DNA from: Aureimonas sp. ME7
Lineage (GTDB): Bacteria > Pseudomonadota > Alphaproteobacteria > Rhizobiales > Rhizobiaceae
Direction: 5' to 3'
Assembly (NCBI RefSeq): GCF_903970965.1
Contig: NZ_CAJCKW010000012.1
Span: forward strand, 1 to 64,000
DNA length: 64,000 nt
Each line of letters opens with the position of its first letter. Within the stretch, counting starts at the first letter, position 1. The notes under the pieces were generated by a model. It searched no databases and had not been told where the DNA came from. It worked only from the letters and a program-made list of their open reading frames with translations. This document shows, in pieces, positions 16,862-26,530 of this stretch. A program made the position numbers and the translations under genes.

Positions 16862-17580
16862 GAGAGGTAGCCGAGCTGGGCGGCGAGCGCGACCGCGTGC
16901 GTGCGGTTGGACGCGTCGAGCTTGCGCGTCGCGGCCGTCAGGTACTGCGAGATCGTGTGCTCGGAAAGCTTCAGGATCGTGCCGATCTCGGACGAGGTCT
17001 TGCCGAGCATCGCGAGCTTCAAACAGTCGCGCTCGCGCCCCGTCAGCGGGTTGTTGCGCCGGTTCTCCTCGAAGCGGCAGGACGCGAGGACCCCGAAGGC
17101 GGAGAATGCCAGAAGCTGGAACGCGTCCCCGCCCGCCTCGTCCGTCACCGGCTGCGGGCCGGAGAGGGACAGGACGCCCGTGAAGCCGTTGATCCCGTGC
17201 ACCGGACAGTAGATGCCCGACAGGCAGCCGTTCGCCGCCAGGAACCGCCCTTGCGGCGAGGAGCCATCGGGATCGGCCGGATCATAGCCATGGAGGAACT
17301 CCGCGTCCCAGACGAAGGGCAGCGTCCCGTTGATCAGCGAGCGGAGCACCGGCGAGAAGCGATGGAGCGCGAAGCGCTCGAAGCCGACGCGGAACTCGTC
17401 CTCCCAGTTGGACAGGACGGGTCGCATCTCGGCGCCCGCCGCATCCGTGGAGGGAATGCTGAGGAGGGCGAAGCGGGTGAAACCGTTCTCGGCGGCAAGA
17501 CTTCCGAGCGCCGCCTTGAGGCCGCCTTCCGTCCAGGGTCTCTCGAGGCGGGGGATCAGTCCGGCACCGGCTCCCCTCAT
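16858..17580 (-). CDS. LuxR-family regulator with AHL-type sensor domain, orphan
   Basis: 240 residues. The N-terminal 165 residues look like an autoinducer-binding domain: SNWEDEF (TraR Trp57 region), FVWDAEF (Trp85) and GCLSGIYCPVHG. The C-terminus is a LuxR HTH: LTGRERDCLKLAMLGKTSSEIG, then LSEHTISQYLTAATRKLDA. The usual Asp-Pro pair that holds the AHL amide reads Ser-Pro (HRFSPV), and Tyr61 appears to be Phe, so the ligand may differ. No luxI-type synthase is in the window, so it is a 'solo'. Directly upstream of alkB with a four-base overlap. Confidence 0.82.
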   Translation of the reverse strand: MRGAGAGLIPRLERPWTEGGLKAALGSLAAENGFTRFALLSIPSTDAAGAEMRPVLSNWEDEFRVGFERFALHRFSPVLRSLINGTLPFVWDAEFLHGYDPADPDGSSPQGRFLAANGCLSGIYCPVHGINGFTGVLSLSGPQPVTDEAGGDAFQLLAFSAFGVLASCRFEENRRNNPLTGRERDCLKLAMLGKTSSEIGTILKLSEHTISQYLTAATRKLDASNRTHAVALAAQLGYLS

Positions 17581-17903
17581 GCGGCGCGCGCAGCGCGGCG
17601 GAAACGGATGAACGGCGAAGGGGCGGCCATGACGATCCTTTCCAACGGAGGGAGGCCAAGGGATCGCCGGGGAAACGGGGGGCGAGCCTTTGTATCCTTT
17701 ATCCTATCGCGAAGGCGCCGCGATGGGACCCCCTTTCCGCCACCTTTTTCCCGTCGCGCGCCATCGATCCGCTCAAGGCGAGAGGCGCGCGGGACTGGCG
17801 CGAGCCTTCGCGCATTCCCATGTGATGCCTCGCCGCGCGGTGGATCCCGATCCGTCCGGGCGGCGATCCGACCATCCCGTTTTCTTCGAGATCCCAAGAT
17901 TCG
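17581..17903. other. Divergent promoter region luxR-type / hslU
   Basis: 323 bases between divergent genes. It should hold both promoters. No heat-shock sigma-32 consensus in front of hslU was evident to me, and no palindrome resembling a lux box. Short open frames here look like shadows. Confidence 0.35.
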
Positions 17904-19217
17904 ATGACCGACTTTTCCCCCCGCGAGATCGTGTCCGAGCTGGACCGCCACATCATCGGCCAGAAGGACGCCAAGCGCGCGGTGGCCGTCGCCCTTCGCA
18001 ACCGCTGGCGCCGGCAGCAGCTGGACGGCGCGCTTCGCGAAGAGGTGATGCCGAAGAACATCCTGATGATCGGCCCGACGGGCGTCGGCAAGACGGAAAT
18101 CTCGCGCCGCCTCGCCAAGCTCGCGGGCGCGCCCTTCATCAAGGTGGAGGCGACGAAGTTCACCGAGGTCGGCTATGTCGGGCGCGACGTCGAGCAGATC
18201 ATCCGCGACCTCCTCGAGATCGGCATCGCGCTGACGCGCGAGAAGCGGCGCGAGGACGTGCGCGCCAAGGCCCATGCCGGTGCCGAGGACCGGGTGCTGG
18301 ACGCGCTCGTCGGCAAGACCGCCTCGCCGGCGACGCGCGACAGTTTCCGCAAGCGCCTGCGCGCCGGCGAGCTCGACGACAAGGAAATCGACGTCGAGGT
18401 GGCCGATACGTCCAATCCGCTCGGCGGCATGGACATTCCCGGCATGCCGGGCGGCAATATCGGCGTCCTCAACCTGTCCGAGATGTTCGGCAAGGCGATG
18501 GGCGGCGGGCGCACCAAGACGCGCCGCACCTCGGTGAAGGATAGTTACGCCCTTCTGATCAACGAGGAATCCGACAAGCTCCTCGACAACGAGGCGTTGG
18601 TCGCCGACGCCATCCGCGCGGTCGAAAACAACGGCATCGTGTTTCTCGACGAGATCGACAAGGTCGCCAACAACGGCGATGGGCGCGGCGGCGCGGGCGT
18701 CAGCCGCGAGGGCGTCCAGCGCGATCTCCTACCCCTTGTTGAGGGCACCACGGTCGCGACCAAGCATGGGCCGGTGAAGACGGACCACATCCTCTTCATC
18801 GCGAGCGGAGCCTTCCACGTCTCGAAGCCCTCGGACCTTCTGCCCGAACTCCAGGGCCGCCTGCCGATCCGCGTCGAGCTGCGCGCCTTGGAGCGCGACG
18901 ACTTCCGCCGCATCCTGACCGAGACCGAGGCCTCGCTCCTCAAGCAGTACGTCGCGCTCCTCAAGACCGAGAACGTCGATCTCGAGATCACCGACGACGC
19001 GATCGACGCGATCGCCGACGTCGCGGTGGCGCTGAACGGCTCGGTCGAGAACATCGGCGCCCGCCGCCTCCAGACGGTGATGGAGCGGGTGCTGGACGAC
19101 ATCTCCTTCGAGGCGCCGGACCGGGGCGGCCAGAGCTACCGGGTGGACGGCGACTACGTCCACAAGGCGCTGGACGGGATCGCCGGCAACACCGATCTGT
19201 CGCGCTACATTCTCTAG
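17904..19217 (+). CDS. hslU: HslU ATPase of the HslVU protease
   Basis: 437 residues; AAA+ unfoldase that feeds HslV. Walker A GPTGVGKT at residues 57-64, Walker [12 protein letters not shown], and the HslU-specific inserted I-domain (roughly residues 110-230, [20 protein letters not shown] at its start). The C-terminal SRYIL tail is the peptide that activates HslV. Start ATGACCGACTTTTC at 17,904. Followed by a strong hairpin at 19,225. Confidence 0.96.
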   Translation: MTDFSPREIVSELDRHIIGQKDAKRAVAVALRNRWRRQQLDGALREEVMPKNILMIGPTGVGKTEISRRLAKLAGAPFIKVEATKFTEVGYVGRDVEQIIRDLLEIGIALTREKRREDVRAKAHAGAEDRVLDALVGKTASPATRDSFRKRLRAGELDDKEIDVEVADTSNPLGGMDIPGMPGGNIGVLNLSEMFGKAMGGGRTKTRRTSVKDSYALLINEESDKLLDNEALVADAIRAVENNGIVFLDEIDKVANNGDGRGGAGVSREGVQRDLLPLVEGTTVATKHGPVKTDHILFIASGAFHVSKPSDLLPELQGRLPIRVELRALERDDFRRILTETEASLLKQYVALLKTENVDLEITDDAIDAIADVAVALNGSVENIGARRLQTVMERVLDDISFEAPDRGGQSYRVDGDYVHKALDGIAGNTDLSRYIL

Positions 19218-19224
19218 GACACAC

Positions 19225-19250
19225 AAGGGCCGGACGAGCGATCGTCCGGC
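19225..19250. terminator. Convergent terminator hslU / SDR
   Basis: Perfect 11-bp stem GGGCCGGACGA / TCGTCCGGCCC with GCGA tetraloop between two convergent genes. On the minus strand it is followed by TTGTGTGT, so it probably serves mainly the SDR gene. Confidence 0.65.
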
Positions 19251-19265
19251 CCCTCGTCGCCCGGA

Positions 19266-20036
19266 TCAGCCCTGCGCGGCGCGCGCCTTGTTGGCGAATT
19301 CGTTGAGCTGGGTTACCGTCTCGTCGAAGCGGCCGTCGCGCTCGGCATGACGCAGGAACTGGACGCGCTCGACGAGGATCTCGGGCGGCGTCGGCGCTTT
19401 CGCGAACAAGCTCATCACCTCGTCGATGAACTCGGGCAGCGGCATGTAGCCTTCCCGCGTTTCCTGGCCCGGCGTCAGCCCGGTCTGGACGGCGGGCGGC
19501 GCCAGTTCGATCACCTCGATCTTGCCCTTCAGCGCCTCGCGCAGCGAGACCGTGTAGGAGTGGATCGCCGCCTTGGTGGCGTTGTAGGTCGGCGTCGCGA
19601 CGAGCGGCACGAAAGCGAGGCCCGACGTCACGTTGACGATCGCCGCGTCGCTCTGTGCGCTGAGATGCTCCACCAGCGCGTTGGTCAGGCGGATGGGGCC
19701 GAGGAGGTTGGTCGCGATCGTGTCCTCGGCGTCCTTCAGATCGCGCGTCCGGCCGAGATCCTCGAAGCGCATGATGCCGGCATTGTTGACGAGGACGTTG
19801 AGCTTGGGAAAGCGAGCGATTACCTCCGCCGCGAAGCGCTGGACGCCCTCCTCGCCGTCGACGTCGAGAACCACGCCCTCGATGCCGGGATGATCTTTCG
19901 CGATGGCATCGAGCCGGTCCTGCCGCCGCCCGGCGACGATCACCGTATTGCCGGCTTCGTGGAAGCGAAGCGCGAGAGCCTCTCCGATACCGCCCGTGCC
20001 ACCGGTGACGAGAATGGTGTTGCCTGTGGTCTTCAT
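19266..20036 (-). CDS. Short-chain dehydrogenase/reductase
   Basis: 256 residues. Classical SDR: cofactor loop TGGTGGIG near residues 11-18, NNAG at about 88, Ser in VTSGLAF and YNATK (Tyr-x-x-x-Lys) at about 155. GRRQDRLD after the second strand suggests NADP(H). Substrate unknown; the pattern is like DltE/YdfG-type SDRs. ATG at 20,036 chosen; an in-frame ATG lies 12 codons upstream. Divergent from an HxlR regulator, which probably controls it. Confidence 0.85.
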   Translation of the reverse strand: MKTTGNTILVTGGTGGIGEALALRFHEAGNTVIVAGRRQDRLDAIAKDHPGIEGVVLDVDGEEGVQRFAAEVIARFPKLNVLVNNAGIMRFEDLGRTRDLKDAEDTIATNLLGPIRLTNALVEHLSAQSDAAIVNVTSGLAFVPLVATPTYNATKAAIHSYTVSLREALKGKIEVIELAPPAVQTGLTPGQETREGYMPLPEFIDEVMSLFAKAPTPPEILVERVQFLRHAERDGRFDETVTQLNEFANKARAAQG

Positions 20037-20144
20037 GGAAACCGCCTTTGTTTCGGTCGCGATATCCGTCATATGGGAGATGACGCTTCCCATTGGGAAG
20101 AAGGCACCCAAAAGAATGATACGCACCGAAAGGAGAGTGTCGGC

Positions 20145-20534
20145 ATGAACGCTCCCGCCCGCCATGTCTCGCCCGCAGGCGAGGTCGCCGATCCGCGCGT
20201 CGAGGCTCTGGTCAACGACCTGATCGGCGCCGTCGCCGACAAGTGGACGCTCCTGATCCTGGAGGAACTGGAACAGGCGGGAACCCTGCGCTTCAGCGAG
20301 ATCGGGCGGCGCGTGCCCACGATCAGCCAGAAGATGCTGACGCAGACGCTGCGGGCGATGGAGCGCAACGGCCTCGTCTCGCGCACCGTCCATCCCGTAG
20401 TGCCGCCGCACGTGGACTATGGCCTGACCGATCTCGGCCAAAGCCTCGGGGCGGCCTTCTGCGGCGTTTGGATCTGGGCCGAGAAGCATTGCGACAGCGT
20501 GGAAGCGGCCCGCGAGCGCTTCGACCGCCGCTGA
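20145..20534 (+). CDS. HxlR-family transcriptional regulator
   Basis: 129 residues. HxlR winged helix: VNDLIGAVADKWTLLILEEL, LRFSEIGRRVPTISQKMLTQTLR and LERNGLVSR-type sequence (MERNGLVSRTV). Start fixed by a good SD (AAAGGAGAG) 8 bases before ATG 20,145. The 108-base gap to the divergent SDR gene probably contains its operator; an inverted TTCCCATTGGGAA motif lies in it (around 20,088-20,100). HxlR proteins usually sense reactive small molecules such as quinones or aldehydes. Confidence 0.9.
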   Translation: MNAPARHVSPAGEVADPRVEALVNDLIGAVADKWTLLILEELEQAGTLRFSEIGRRVPTISQKMLTQTLRAMERNGLVSRTVHPVVPPHVDYGLTDLGQSLGAAFCGVWIWAEKHCDSVEAARERFDRR

Positions 20535-20539
20535 ACGCG

Positions 20540-20571
20540 AAAAGGCGCCGACCCCGGGGGCCGACGCCTTG
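20540..20571 (-). terminator. Terminator of ilvD (bidirectional)
   Basis: Inverted repeat AAGGCG...CGCCTT with a GC-rich inner stem, 26 bases past the ilvD stop. The minus strand ends in TTTTCGCG. It can also stop the convergent HxlR transcript. Confidence 0.65.
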
Positions 20572-20596
20572 CAGCGATCGTCGCGACGAGGCCGGC

Positions 20597-22441
20597 TCAG
20601 TCGAGCTGGCGAACCGCGCCCTTGGCCGCGCTCGTCGCCATGGAGGCGTAGGCGCGCAGCGCCAGCGTCACCTTGCGCTTGCGGATCTCGGTCGGCTTCC
20701 AGGCGTCCGCGCCGCGTTCAGTCATCTCGGCCCGGCGGCGCGCGATCTCGGCGTCGTCGACGGCCAGATGGATGCGCCGGTTGGGAATGTCGATCTCGAT
20801 CGGATCGCCCTCCTCGACGAGCCCGATCAGCCCGCCTTCGGCCGCTTCCGGCGAGACGTGGCCGATGGACAGGCCCGACGAGCCGCCCGAGAAGCGCCCG
20901 TCGGTGACGAGCGCGCAGGCCTTTCCGAGGCCCTTCGACTTCAGATAGCTCGTCGGGTAGAGCATTTCCTGCATGCCCGGCCCGCCGCGCGGCCCCTCGT
21001 AGCGGATCAGCACGATATCGCCGGGCGTCACCTCGTTGGACAAGATCGACTTCACCGCCGCGTCCTGGCTCTCGTAGACGCGCGCGCGCCCGTTGAACGT
21101 GAGGATGCTCTCGTCGACGCCCGCCGTCTTCACGATGCAGCCGTCCTCGGCGAGATTGCCGAAGAGGACGGCGAGGCCCCCGTCCTGGCTGAACGCGTGC
21201 TCGCGGTCGCGGATGACGCCCCCGGCGCGGTCGGTGTCGAGCTCCTTCCAGCGAGCGTTCTGGCTGAAGGCGACCTGGGTCGGCACGCCACCCGGCGCCG
21301 CGCTGAAGAGCTTCAGCGCCCTTGCGTCCCGGCTCGTCGCGATATCCCACTTGGCGATGGCCTCGCGCATCGTCGCGGTGTGGACGGTCGGCACGTCGAG
21401 ATTGAGAAGGCCGGCCCGGGCGAGTTCGCCCAGAATCGCCATGATGCCGCCCGCGCGGTGGACGTCCTCCATGTGGACGTCGGCCTTGGCCGGCGCGACC
21501 TTGGACAGGCAGGGCACGCGGCGCGACATGCGGTCGATGTCGGCCATGGTGAAGTCGACCTCGGCCTCGTGCGCGGCGGCGAGAATATGGAGAACGGTGT
21601 TGGTCGAGCCGCCCATGGCGATGTCGAGCGCCATCGCGTTCTCGAAGGCGGCCTTGGTGGCGATGGAGCGCGGCAGCGCCGTCTCGTCATCGCCCTCGTA
21701 GTAGCGCTTGGCGAGCGCCACGATGCGCTGCCCGGCCTCCAGGAACAGGTCCTCGCGGTCGGCATGGGTGGCGAGCGTCGAGCCGTTGCCGGGCAAGGAA
21801 AGCCCCAGCGCTTCCGTCAGGCAGTTCATCGAATTGGCGGTGAACATCCCCGAGCACGAGCCGCAGGTCGGGCAGGCCGAGCGCTCGATGACCTGGACGT
21901 CGGCATCCGACATCCGGTCGTCGGCGGCGGCCACCATGGCGTCGACGAGGTCGAGCGCATGGATCTTGCCGTCGCTGAGCTTGACCTTGCCCGCTTCCAT
22001 CGGGCCGCCGGACACGAACACGACGGGAATGTTGAGCCGGAGCGAGGCCATCAGCATGCCCGGCGTGATCTTGTCGCAGTTGGAAATGCAGACCATGGCG
22101 TCGGCGCAGTGCGCGTTGACCATGTATTCCACCGAGTCCGCGATCAGCTCGCGCGAGGGGAGCGAGTAGAGCATCCCGTCGTGGCCCATCGCGATGCCGT
22201 CGTCGACCGCGATCGTGTTGAACTCCTTGGCGACGCCGCCGGCCGCCTCGATCTCGCGCGCCACGAGCTGGCCGAGATCCTTGAGGTGGACATGGCCCGG
22301 CACGAACTGGGTGAACGAGTTCACCACGGCGATGATCGGCTTGCCGAAATCCTCGTCCTTCATGCCCGTGGCACGCCAAAGGCCGCGTGCGCCCGCCATG
22401 TTGCGGCCGTGCGTGGTGGTGCGGGAGCGATAATGGGGCAT
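20597..22441 (-). CDS. ilvD: Dihydroxy-acid dehydratase
   Basis: 614 residues, the normal length. Fe-S enzyme of valine, leucine and isoleucine synthesis that dehydrates 2,3-dihydroxy acids to 2-keto acids. Cluster-binding Cys motifs: [13 protein letters not shown] and [19 protein letters not shown]; the C-terminal [12 protein letters not shown] contains the catalytic Ser. The ATG at 22,441 gives [19 protein letters not shown], the standard start; the frame extends 12 codons further. Single gene with its own terminator. Confidence 0.97.
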   Translation of the reverse strand: MPHYRSRTTTHGRNMAGARGLWRATGMKDEDFGKPIIAVVNSFTQFVPGHVHLKDLGQLVAREIEAAGGVAKEFNTIAVDDGIAMGHDGMLYSLPSRELIADSVEYMVNAHCADAMVCISNCDKITPGMLMASLRLNIPVVFVSGGPMEAGKVKLSDGKIHALDLVDAMVAAADDRMSDADVQVIERSACPTCGSCSGMFTANSMNCLTEALGLSLPGNGSTLATHADREDLFLEAGQRIVALAKRYYEGDDETALPRSIATKAAFENAMALDIAMGGSTNTVLHILAAAHEAEVDFTMADIDRMSRRVPCLSKVAPAKADVHMEDVHRAGGIMAILGELARAGLLNLDVPTVHTATMREAIAKWDIATSRDARALKLFSAAPGGVPTQVAFSQNARWKELDTDRAGGVIRDREHAFSQDGGLAVLFGNLAEDGCIVKTAGVDESILTFNGRARVYESQDAAVKSILSNEVTPGDIVLIRYEGPRGGPGMQEMLYPTSYLKSKGLGKACALVTDGRFSGGSSGLSIGHVSPEAAEGGLIGLVEEGDPIEIDIPNRRIHLAVDDAEIARRRAEMTERGADAWKPTEIRKRKVTLALRAYASMATSAAKGAVRQLD

Positions 22442-22613
22442 GGGTCGGGGCCTTTCCTCTAGAGGCGTACCCGGCATTACACCTGTTGACGCCTCGCGCC
22501 AACCGTCAATTTGAAAACGGCGATAATCGTTCCAGACGACCGGGAATCCGGCCGTTCCGCAAAGGACTTAAGATCGTGGCAAATGGGCGGGGCGTGCCGC
22601 AATCGCGCCACGA

Positions 22614-23411
22614 TCAGGCGGCGTGCCGCGCCCGGACGCATGCTTGGGGGCCGACCTCGAAGGCACGCAGCCAGGCCCCCTCCGGCCCCGCTTCCAGGAC
22701 GCTGCCGGGCGGCAGGGCCGACCAAAGGCTCGGGTCGTCGCCGCAGGGCTCGGAGGCGACGAGGACGCCGCCCGCCTCGACGCGCCAATACAAGGACGGC
22801 GGCTGGCCGTCGCTCGCCCAGCGAAAGGCGAAGAGCCGTCGCCCGTCGGTGTGGACGGCGGCAAAGCGCGTCGGCTCGGCGCCTTCCGCCTTCAGGGCCT
22901 CCACGGTGCCGAGCGTCCGGGCATAGGCGCCGGCGGGGTCGCGCTCCAGCCCGTGGGCGAGGGCTGCCAGAAACAGCGCCTCGGAATCGCAGGTGCCGCG
23001 CCGGCTCTCGTAGGCGGCGTCGGGGATCATCGCCTCCACCTGTCGGCGCAGGCGCCCGTAGTCGCCGATCTGGCCGTTGTGCATGAAGAGGTGTCGCCCG
23101 AGCGCGAACGGATGGCAGTTGGCGGTGGACACGCCCCCGGAGGTCGCCGCGCGCACATGGGCCAGAAACAGGCCGGAGCGGATCTGCCCGCAGAGCGAGG
23201 CGAGGTTGGCGTCCGACCAGGCCGGCAGGACGCCCCGATAAAGGCCGGGCTCGGGCCGCTCTCCGTACCAGCCGAGGCCGCAGCCGTCGCCGTTGACCAC
23301 CGTGCGCGCCTCTCGCGCGGCCAGCGACTGCGACACGAGCGAGCCTTCGGGCCGGATCAGGAGGTCCTCCAGAAACAGCGGCGTTCCGAGATAGGCGAGA
23401 AGACGGCACAT
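22614..23411 (-). CDS. Class II glutamine amidotransferase (EgtC/YafJ-like)
   Basis: 265 residues starting MCRLLAYLG, where Cys2 becomes the N-terminal nucleophile, followed by DGCGLGWYG, LAHVRAATSG and FMHNGQIGDYG, the Ntn-hydrolase glutaminase motifs. No synthetase domain is fused. Relatives include EgtC of ergothioneine synthesis and YafJ, but no egtB or egtD lies nearby, so I leave the substrate open. Probably cytoplasmic. The racemase gene upstream on the same strand ends 63 bases before it, so the two may be co-transcribed. Confidence 0.85.
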   Translation of the reverse strand: MCRLLAYLGTPLFLEDLLIRPEGSLVSQSLAAREARTVVNGDGCGLGWYGERPEPGLYRGVLPAWSDANLASLCGQIRSGLFLAHVRAATSGGVSTANCHPFALGRHLFMHNGQIGDYGRLRRQVEAMIPDAAYESRRGTCDSEALFLAALAHGLERDPAGAYARTLGTVEALKAEGAEPTRFAAVHTDGRRLFAFRWASDGQPPSLYWRVEAGGVLVASEPCGDDPSLWSALPPGSVLEAGPEGAWLRAFEVGPQACVRARHAA

Positions 23412-23474
23412 CGGCGAGCGGTCCTGCGGCGAGCGGTCCTGTTCCCTGGGGATGGAGCCCCGAAGGGACCGACC

Positions 23475-24200
23475 CTACGCCGCCTTCCGTTCGCGAGGCT
23501 GGCCGGCTTCCCCCAGCGCGAAGCGGCTGGCGGCCGCCACATGGATCGCGGTGGAATCGAAGCCGGGCAGGACCTGCGCGGCGGGGTCCAGCGACAGGAC
23601 GATCTCCGTGCAGCCGAGGATGACGCTGTCGGCGCCCGCCTCCCGCCCGCGCTCCACAATGGCCTGGAGCTGGCGACGCGAGGCATCGAGGACGCGGCCG
23701 GCGCAAAGCTCCTCGAAGATGATGCGATGGACGCTCTCGCGGTCCTCCGCCTTCGGCACCATGGGGCGGATGCCGGTGGATGCTTCCATCCGGTCGGCGT
23801 AGAAGCCGTGCTCCATCGTGTAGCGGGTGGCCAGGAGCAGCGGACGCCGACGCCCCGCCGACGCCAGCGACGCGCCCGTTTCCTCGATGATGTCGACCAG
23901 CGGAATGGAAACGGCGGCCTGAACCTCCGCCGACACGAGGTGCATCGTGTTGGTGCAGATCAGGACGCAGTCGGCGCCCGCGCGCTCCAGCCGGCGCGCG
24001 CTGTCGCAAAGCGCCTCGGCCGCCAGATCCCAGCGGCCCGCGCGTTGCATCTCGACGATCTCGGCGAAGTTGACGGAATGCAGGAGGATGTCGGCCGAAT
24101 GAAGCGGACCTTCCACCGCCCGCACCGTCTCGTTCAGGAGGCGATAATAGACCGCCGTGGATTCCCAGCTCATCCCGCCGATCAGTCCAATACGCTTCAT
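23475..24200 (-). CDS. Aspartate/glutamate racemase family protein
   Basis: 241 residues. The two catalytic cysteines are visible in ICTNTMH (about residue 83) and LGCTEI (about 197), with [11 protein letters not shown] at the N-terminus, the pattern of YgeA/RacD-type amino-acid racemases. PLP-independent. Divergent from an Lrp-type regulator, a common arrangement for amino-acid metabolism genes, so it may be induced by its amino-acid substrate. It could convert L- to D-aspartate, -glutamate or -homoserine; not resolvable from sequence. Confidence 0.87.
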   Translation of the reverse strand: MKRIGLIGGMSWESTAVYYRLLNETVRAVEGPLHSADILLHSVNFAEIVEMQRAGRWDLAAEALCDSARRLERAGADCVLICTNTMHLVSAEVQAAVSIPLVDIIEETGASLASAGRRRPLLLATRYTMEHGFYADRMEASTGIRPMVPKAEDRESVHRIIFEELCAGRVLDASRRQLQAIVERGREAGADSVILGCTEIVLSLDPAAQVLPGFDSTAIHVAAASRFALGEAGQPRERKAA

Positions 24201-24363
24201 AGCTTATACCCCATCCGAGTTCGAACGTAGACTACCGCGCGCCTTGTGCAATCGGTTCGCCAATTCGGGGAAGCGAAGGGCTATCGATGCACATTGGAAG
24301 CGCCCAACCGGCTTTCGGCGCTATTCAGTTGCGCCCAACGCCGAAACACTGCATTCCACCGGC

Positions 24364-24825
24364 ATGCTCGATGATCGCGACCGACTGCTTCTCGACCTTC
24401 TCCAAGAGGATGCCGACCGCCCGGTCGGGGAACTGGCCGAGCGAGCCGCCCTGTCCCCATCCGCCTGCTCGCGGCGCATCCAGCGCCTGCGCGACGAGGG
24501 CTACGTGAAGCGCCGCGTCGCGCTGGTGGACCGGCGGCGGATCAACCTTCCGACCACCGTCTTCGTCATCGTCAAGACCTCGCGCCATTCCGGCGGGTGG
24601 CTCGAAGAGTTTAAGTCGGCGCTCGCCGCGATCCCCGAGATCGTCGAGGTCCACCGGCTGACCGGGAACGTCGATTACATCCTGAAGATCGTCCTGCCCG
24701 ACGTCGAGCACTACGACACGATCTACAAGCGTTTGGTGTCGCGCATCGAGCTGTTCGACGTGTCGGCCTATATCTCGATGGAGACGGTGAAGTCGGAAAC
24801 CGCCGTGCCGACGCGCTACGCCTGA
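24364..24825 (+). CDS. Lrp/AsnC-family transcriptional regulator
   Basis: 153 residues. N-terminal HTH ([19 protein letters not shown], then [20 protein letters not shown]) and a C-terminal RAM ligand-binding domain ([23 protein letters not shown]). Binds amino acids and forms octamers or dimers of dimers. Divergent from the racemase gene, its probable target. The frame is open back to 24,157 but only from [10 protein letters not shown] does it resemble the family, so I chose the ATG at 24,364. Confidence 0.92.
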   Translation: MLDDRDRLLLDLLQEDADRPVGELAERAALSPSACSRRIQRLRDEGYVKRRVALVDRRRINLPTTVFVIVKTSRHSGGWLEEFKSALAAIPEIVEVHRLTGNVDYILKIVLPDVEHYDTIYKRLVSRIELFDVSAYISMETVKSETAVPTRYA

Positions 24826-24836
24826 TCCGGCCGAAA

Positions 24837-24852
24837 TGTTTCACGTGAAGCA
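24837..24852. other. parS-like ParB site
   Basis: TGTTTCACGTGAAGCA, 15 of 16 matches to parS, just past the Lrp-type gene stop and about 11 kb left of the presumed origin. Confidence 0.8.
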
Positions 24853-24975
24853 ATCGGTGCTTCTGTGTCCGATCGGGCGCACCTGAGATCTCGGTTCGGC
24901 ACCCTTTCCCAGCTCGGACGGGTTTTTGATTTTCCTACGAGGCTGAATGCGCTAGCGCGAGGGGATAGGTGCCGC

Positions 24976-25932
24976 ATGTCCCGGAACCGGTCGATGATCC
25001 GTCCCATTCTTCTCGCTCTCAGTCTTTGCCTCGCCATGCCGGCGCTCGGTGCCGTGCGGGTGCCGCCCGGCAACCGGCATGCCGAGCAACCCGCCATCCC
25101 CGGCGGGTCGAGCTCGCGCACCAAGGCGACACGCTCGAGCTTCGAGGCGAAGTACCGCAAGATCCACGATCTCCTGGCCGAAAACCGCGATCTCCAGGAC
25201 AAGATCCGCCGCGCCGCACGGGCCTACGGAATCCAGCCGATCCACATCGCCGGCGCGCTGGTCGGAGAGCACACCTACAATGTCGATGCGCTGGACCGGC
25301 TGCAGACCTACTACGTCAAGGCCGCCTCGTATCTGACCTCCGGCGTCGCCTTCGCCTATCGCGGCGAGACGGTGGCCGATTTCGTCGCCCGGCCCCAGTT
25401 CGCGACATGCGCGGGCGCGAAGAACGACACCGCCCTCTGGTCCTGCCGGGAGCGCGTGTTCGAGACGCGCTTCCGGGGGCGCACGGTGGACGGCACCGCC
25501 TTCCCCGACAACCGCTTCGGCGCGGTGTTCTTCCAGCCCTTCTATGCCGGGCAGACCTTCGGCCTCGGTCAGCTCAACCCGCTGACGGCGCTCTCGGTGT
25601 CCGATATCGTCCATCGCCGTTCGGGCTATCCCGAGCTCGACATGCGGGATGCCGGCGAGGTCTACGAGGCGATCATGGATCCCGACAAGACGCTGGCCTA
25701 CATGGCGGCGGTGATCCGCACTTCGATCGACGCCTACACGCAAGTCGCGGGCTTCGACATTTCCGACAATCCCGGGGTCGTGGCGACGCTCTACAATGTC
25801 GGCGACCCGTATGGCCGCGCCGCCCGGCTCGCGGCCGAGAACCGCTCGGGCTCCCGCCGCCTGCCGGAGGAGAACTACTACGGCTGGCTGGTCAACGAGA
25901 AGCTCGCCGAGCTCAAGGCGATCTTTCCTTGA
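24976..25932 (+). CDS. DUF1402 family exported protein
   Basis: 318 residues. Signal peptide (MSRNRSMIRPILLALSLCLAMPALGA, cleavage near LGA-VRV). The mature part matches what I know as DUF1402, a Rhizobiales family with a lysozyme-like feel: IQPIHIAGALVGEHTYNVDALD contains a conserved Glu, then QTFGLGQLNPLTAL and VATLYNVGDPYGRA. It may be a periplasmic cell-wall glycosidase relative; this is inference. ATG 24,976 gives the signal peptide. It ends inside the left arm of the inverted repeat at 25,932. Confidence 0.82.
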   Translation: MSRNRSMIRPILLALSLCLAMPALGAVRVPPGNRHAEQPAIPGGSSSRTKATRSSFEAKYRKIHDLLAENRDLQDKIRRAARAYGIQPIHIAGALVGEHTYNVDALDRLQTYYVKAASYLTSGVAFAYRGETVADFVARPQFATCAGAKNDTALWSCRERVFETRFRGRTVDGTAFPDNRFGAVFFQPFYAGQTFGLGQLNPLTALSVSDIVHRRSGYPELDMRDAGEVYEAIMDPDKTLAYMAAVIRTSIDAYTQVAGFDISDNPGVVATLYNVGDPYGRAARLAAENRSGSRRLPEENYYGWLVNEKLAELKAIFP

Positions 25933-26127
25933 GAGACTGGTTCGGAAGTCCCTGGCGGAGGATCGGCGAGGAATTTTCGTTCCTTGCTAGGAGCCGAGCG
26001 CAGTCGATGCCGCCGGCATCGGCGAGCGTCCGAAGGGCGGGCGAGACCAGTGGCTCGCCCCGAAGCAACGAAGCGGGGCGCGAAAAGAATCGGCGAGCCG
26101 ACCCGGCGGACTTTCGAAACAGTCTCT
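25932..26127. repeat. 196-bp element bounded by 20-bp inverted repeats (MITE-like)
   Basis: Left arm AGAGACTGGTTCGGAAGTCC (25,932-25,951) and the reverse complement of the right arm (26,108-26,127) agree at 18 of 20 bases. Inside are further hairpins: CGATGCCG/CGGCATCG, GGGCGAG/CTCGCCC and CCCCG/CGGGG. The last base of one flanking stop codon and two bases of the other fall within the arms. No ORF. Could be a miniature inverted-repeat element or a large convergent terminator structure. Confidence 0.55.
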
Positions 26128-26530
26128 AAGCCTTCTGGCGCCGGCGCGCCTCGCGCTGGGCGGCTTCGGCGCGCGCCACCGCTTCGAGCAGCAGCGTGTC
26201 GAGGGCGGCGATGTCCTCGGCGCTCAGAAGGGCGATGGATTCGGCCAGACGGTTGGCGAAAGCCGTGGCGCCGGGCCCGAGGCTCCCGGTTTCCAGCACC
26301 ACCTTGGGATGGCTGAGCTCGGCGAGGCGTTCCAGCTCTTCCGCGTCGTCCCAGATGACGTGGAGAAAGCCGATGATGCGCTGGAGCATCGACCAGGTCG
26401 GGCGCCCGCGCTTGCCGTGCTCGAGCTGGGAGAGATAGGCGCCGGACACGCCGAGCGCCTTGGCCATCTCGCCTTGCGTCACCCCGCGCGCGGCGCGCAG
26501 CTCGCGCACCTTTTCGCCGAACGGGGTCAT
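26126..26530 (-). CDS. XRE-type helix-turn-helix regulator
   Basis: 134 residues. N-terminal Cro/C1 HTH: FGEKVRELRAARGVTQGEMA then LGVSGAYLSQLEHGKRGRP, with the recognition helix at about 28-40. The C-terminal half is helical (ALDTLLLEAVARAEAAQREA) and probably dimerises. The gene starts with a four-base overlap (ATGA) to the stop of the Smr gene, so it is the last gene of mltA-smr-HTH. This HTH next to smr is common in Rhizobiales. Target unknown. Confidence 0.9.
   Translation of the reverse strand: MTPFGEKVRELRAARGVTQGEMAKALGVSGAYLSQLEHGKRGRPTWSMLQRIIGFLHVIWDDAEELERLAELSHPKVVLETGSLGPGATAFANRLAESIALLSAEDIAALDTLLLEAVARAEAAQREARRRQKA

Noticed and set aside
20243-22462. 739-codon plus-strand open frame over ilvD
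   Set aside because: Antisense of ilvD, whose Fe-S motifs and length are certain.
24201-24363. Upstream extension of the Lrp-type regulator to 24,157
   Set aside because: The extra 69 residues do not resemble the family and would overlap the divergent racemase gene.
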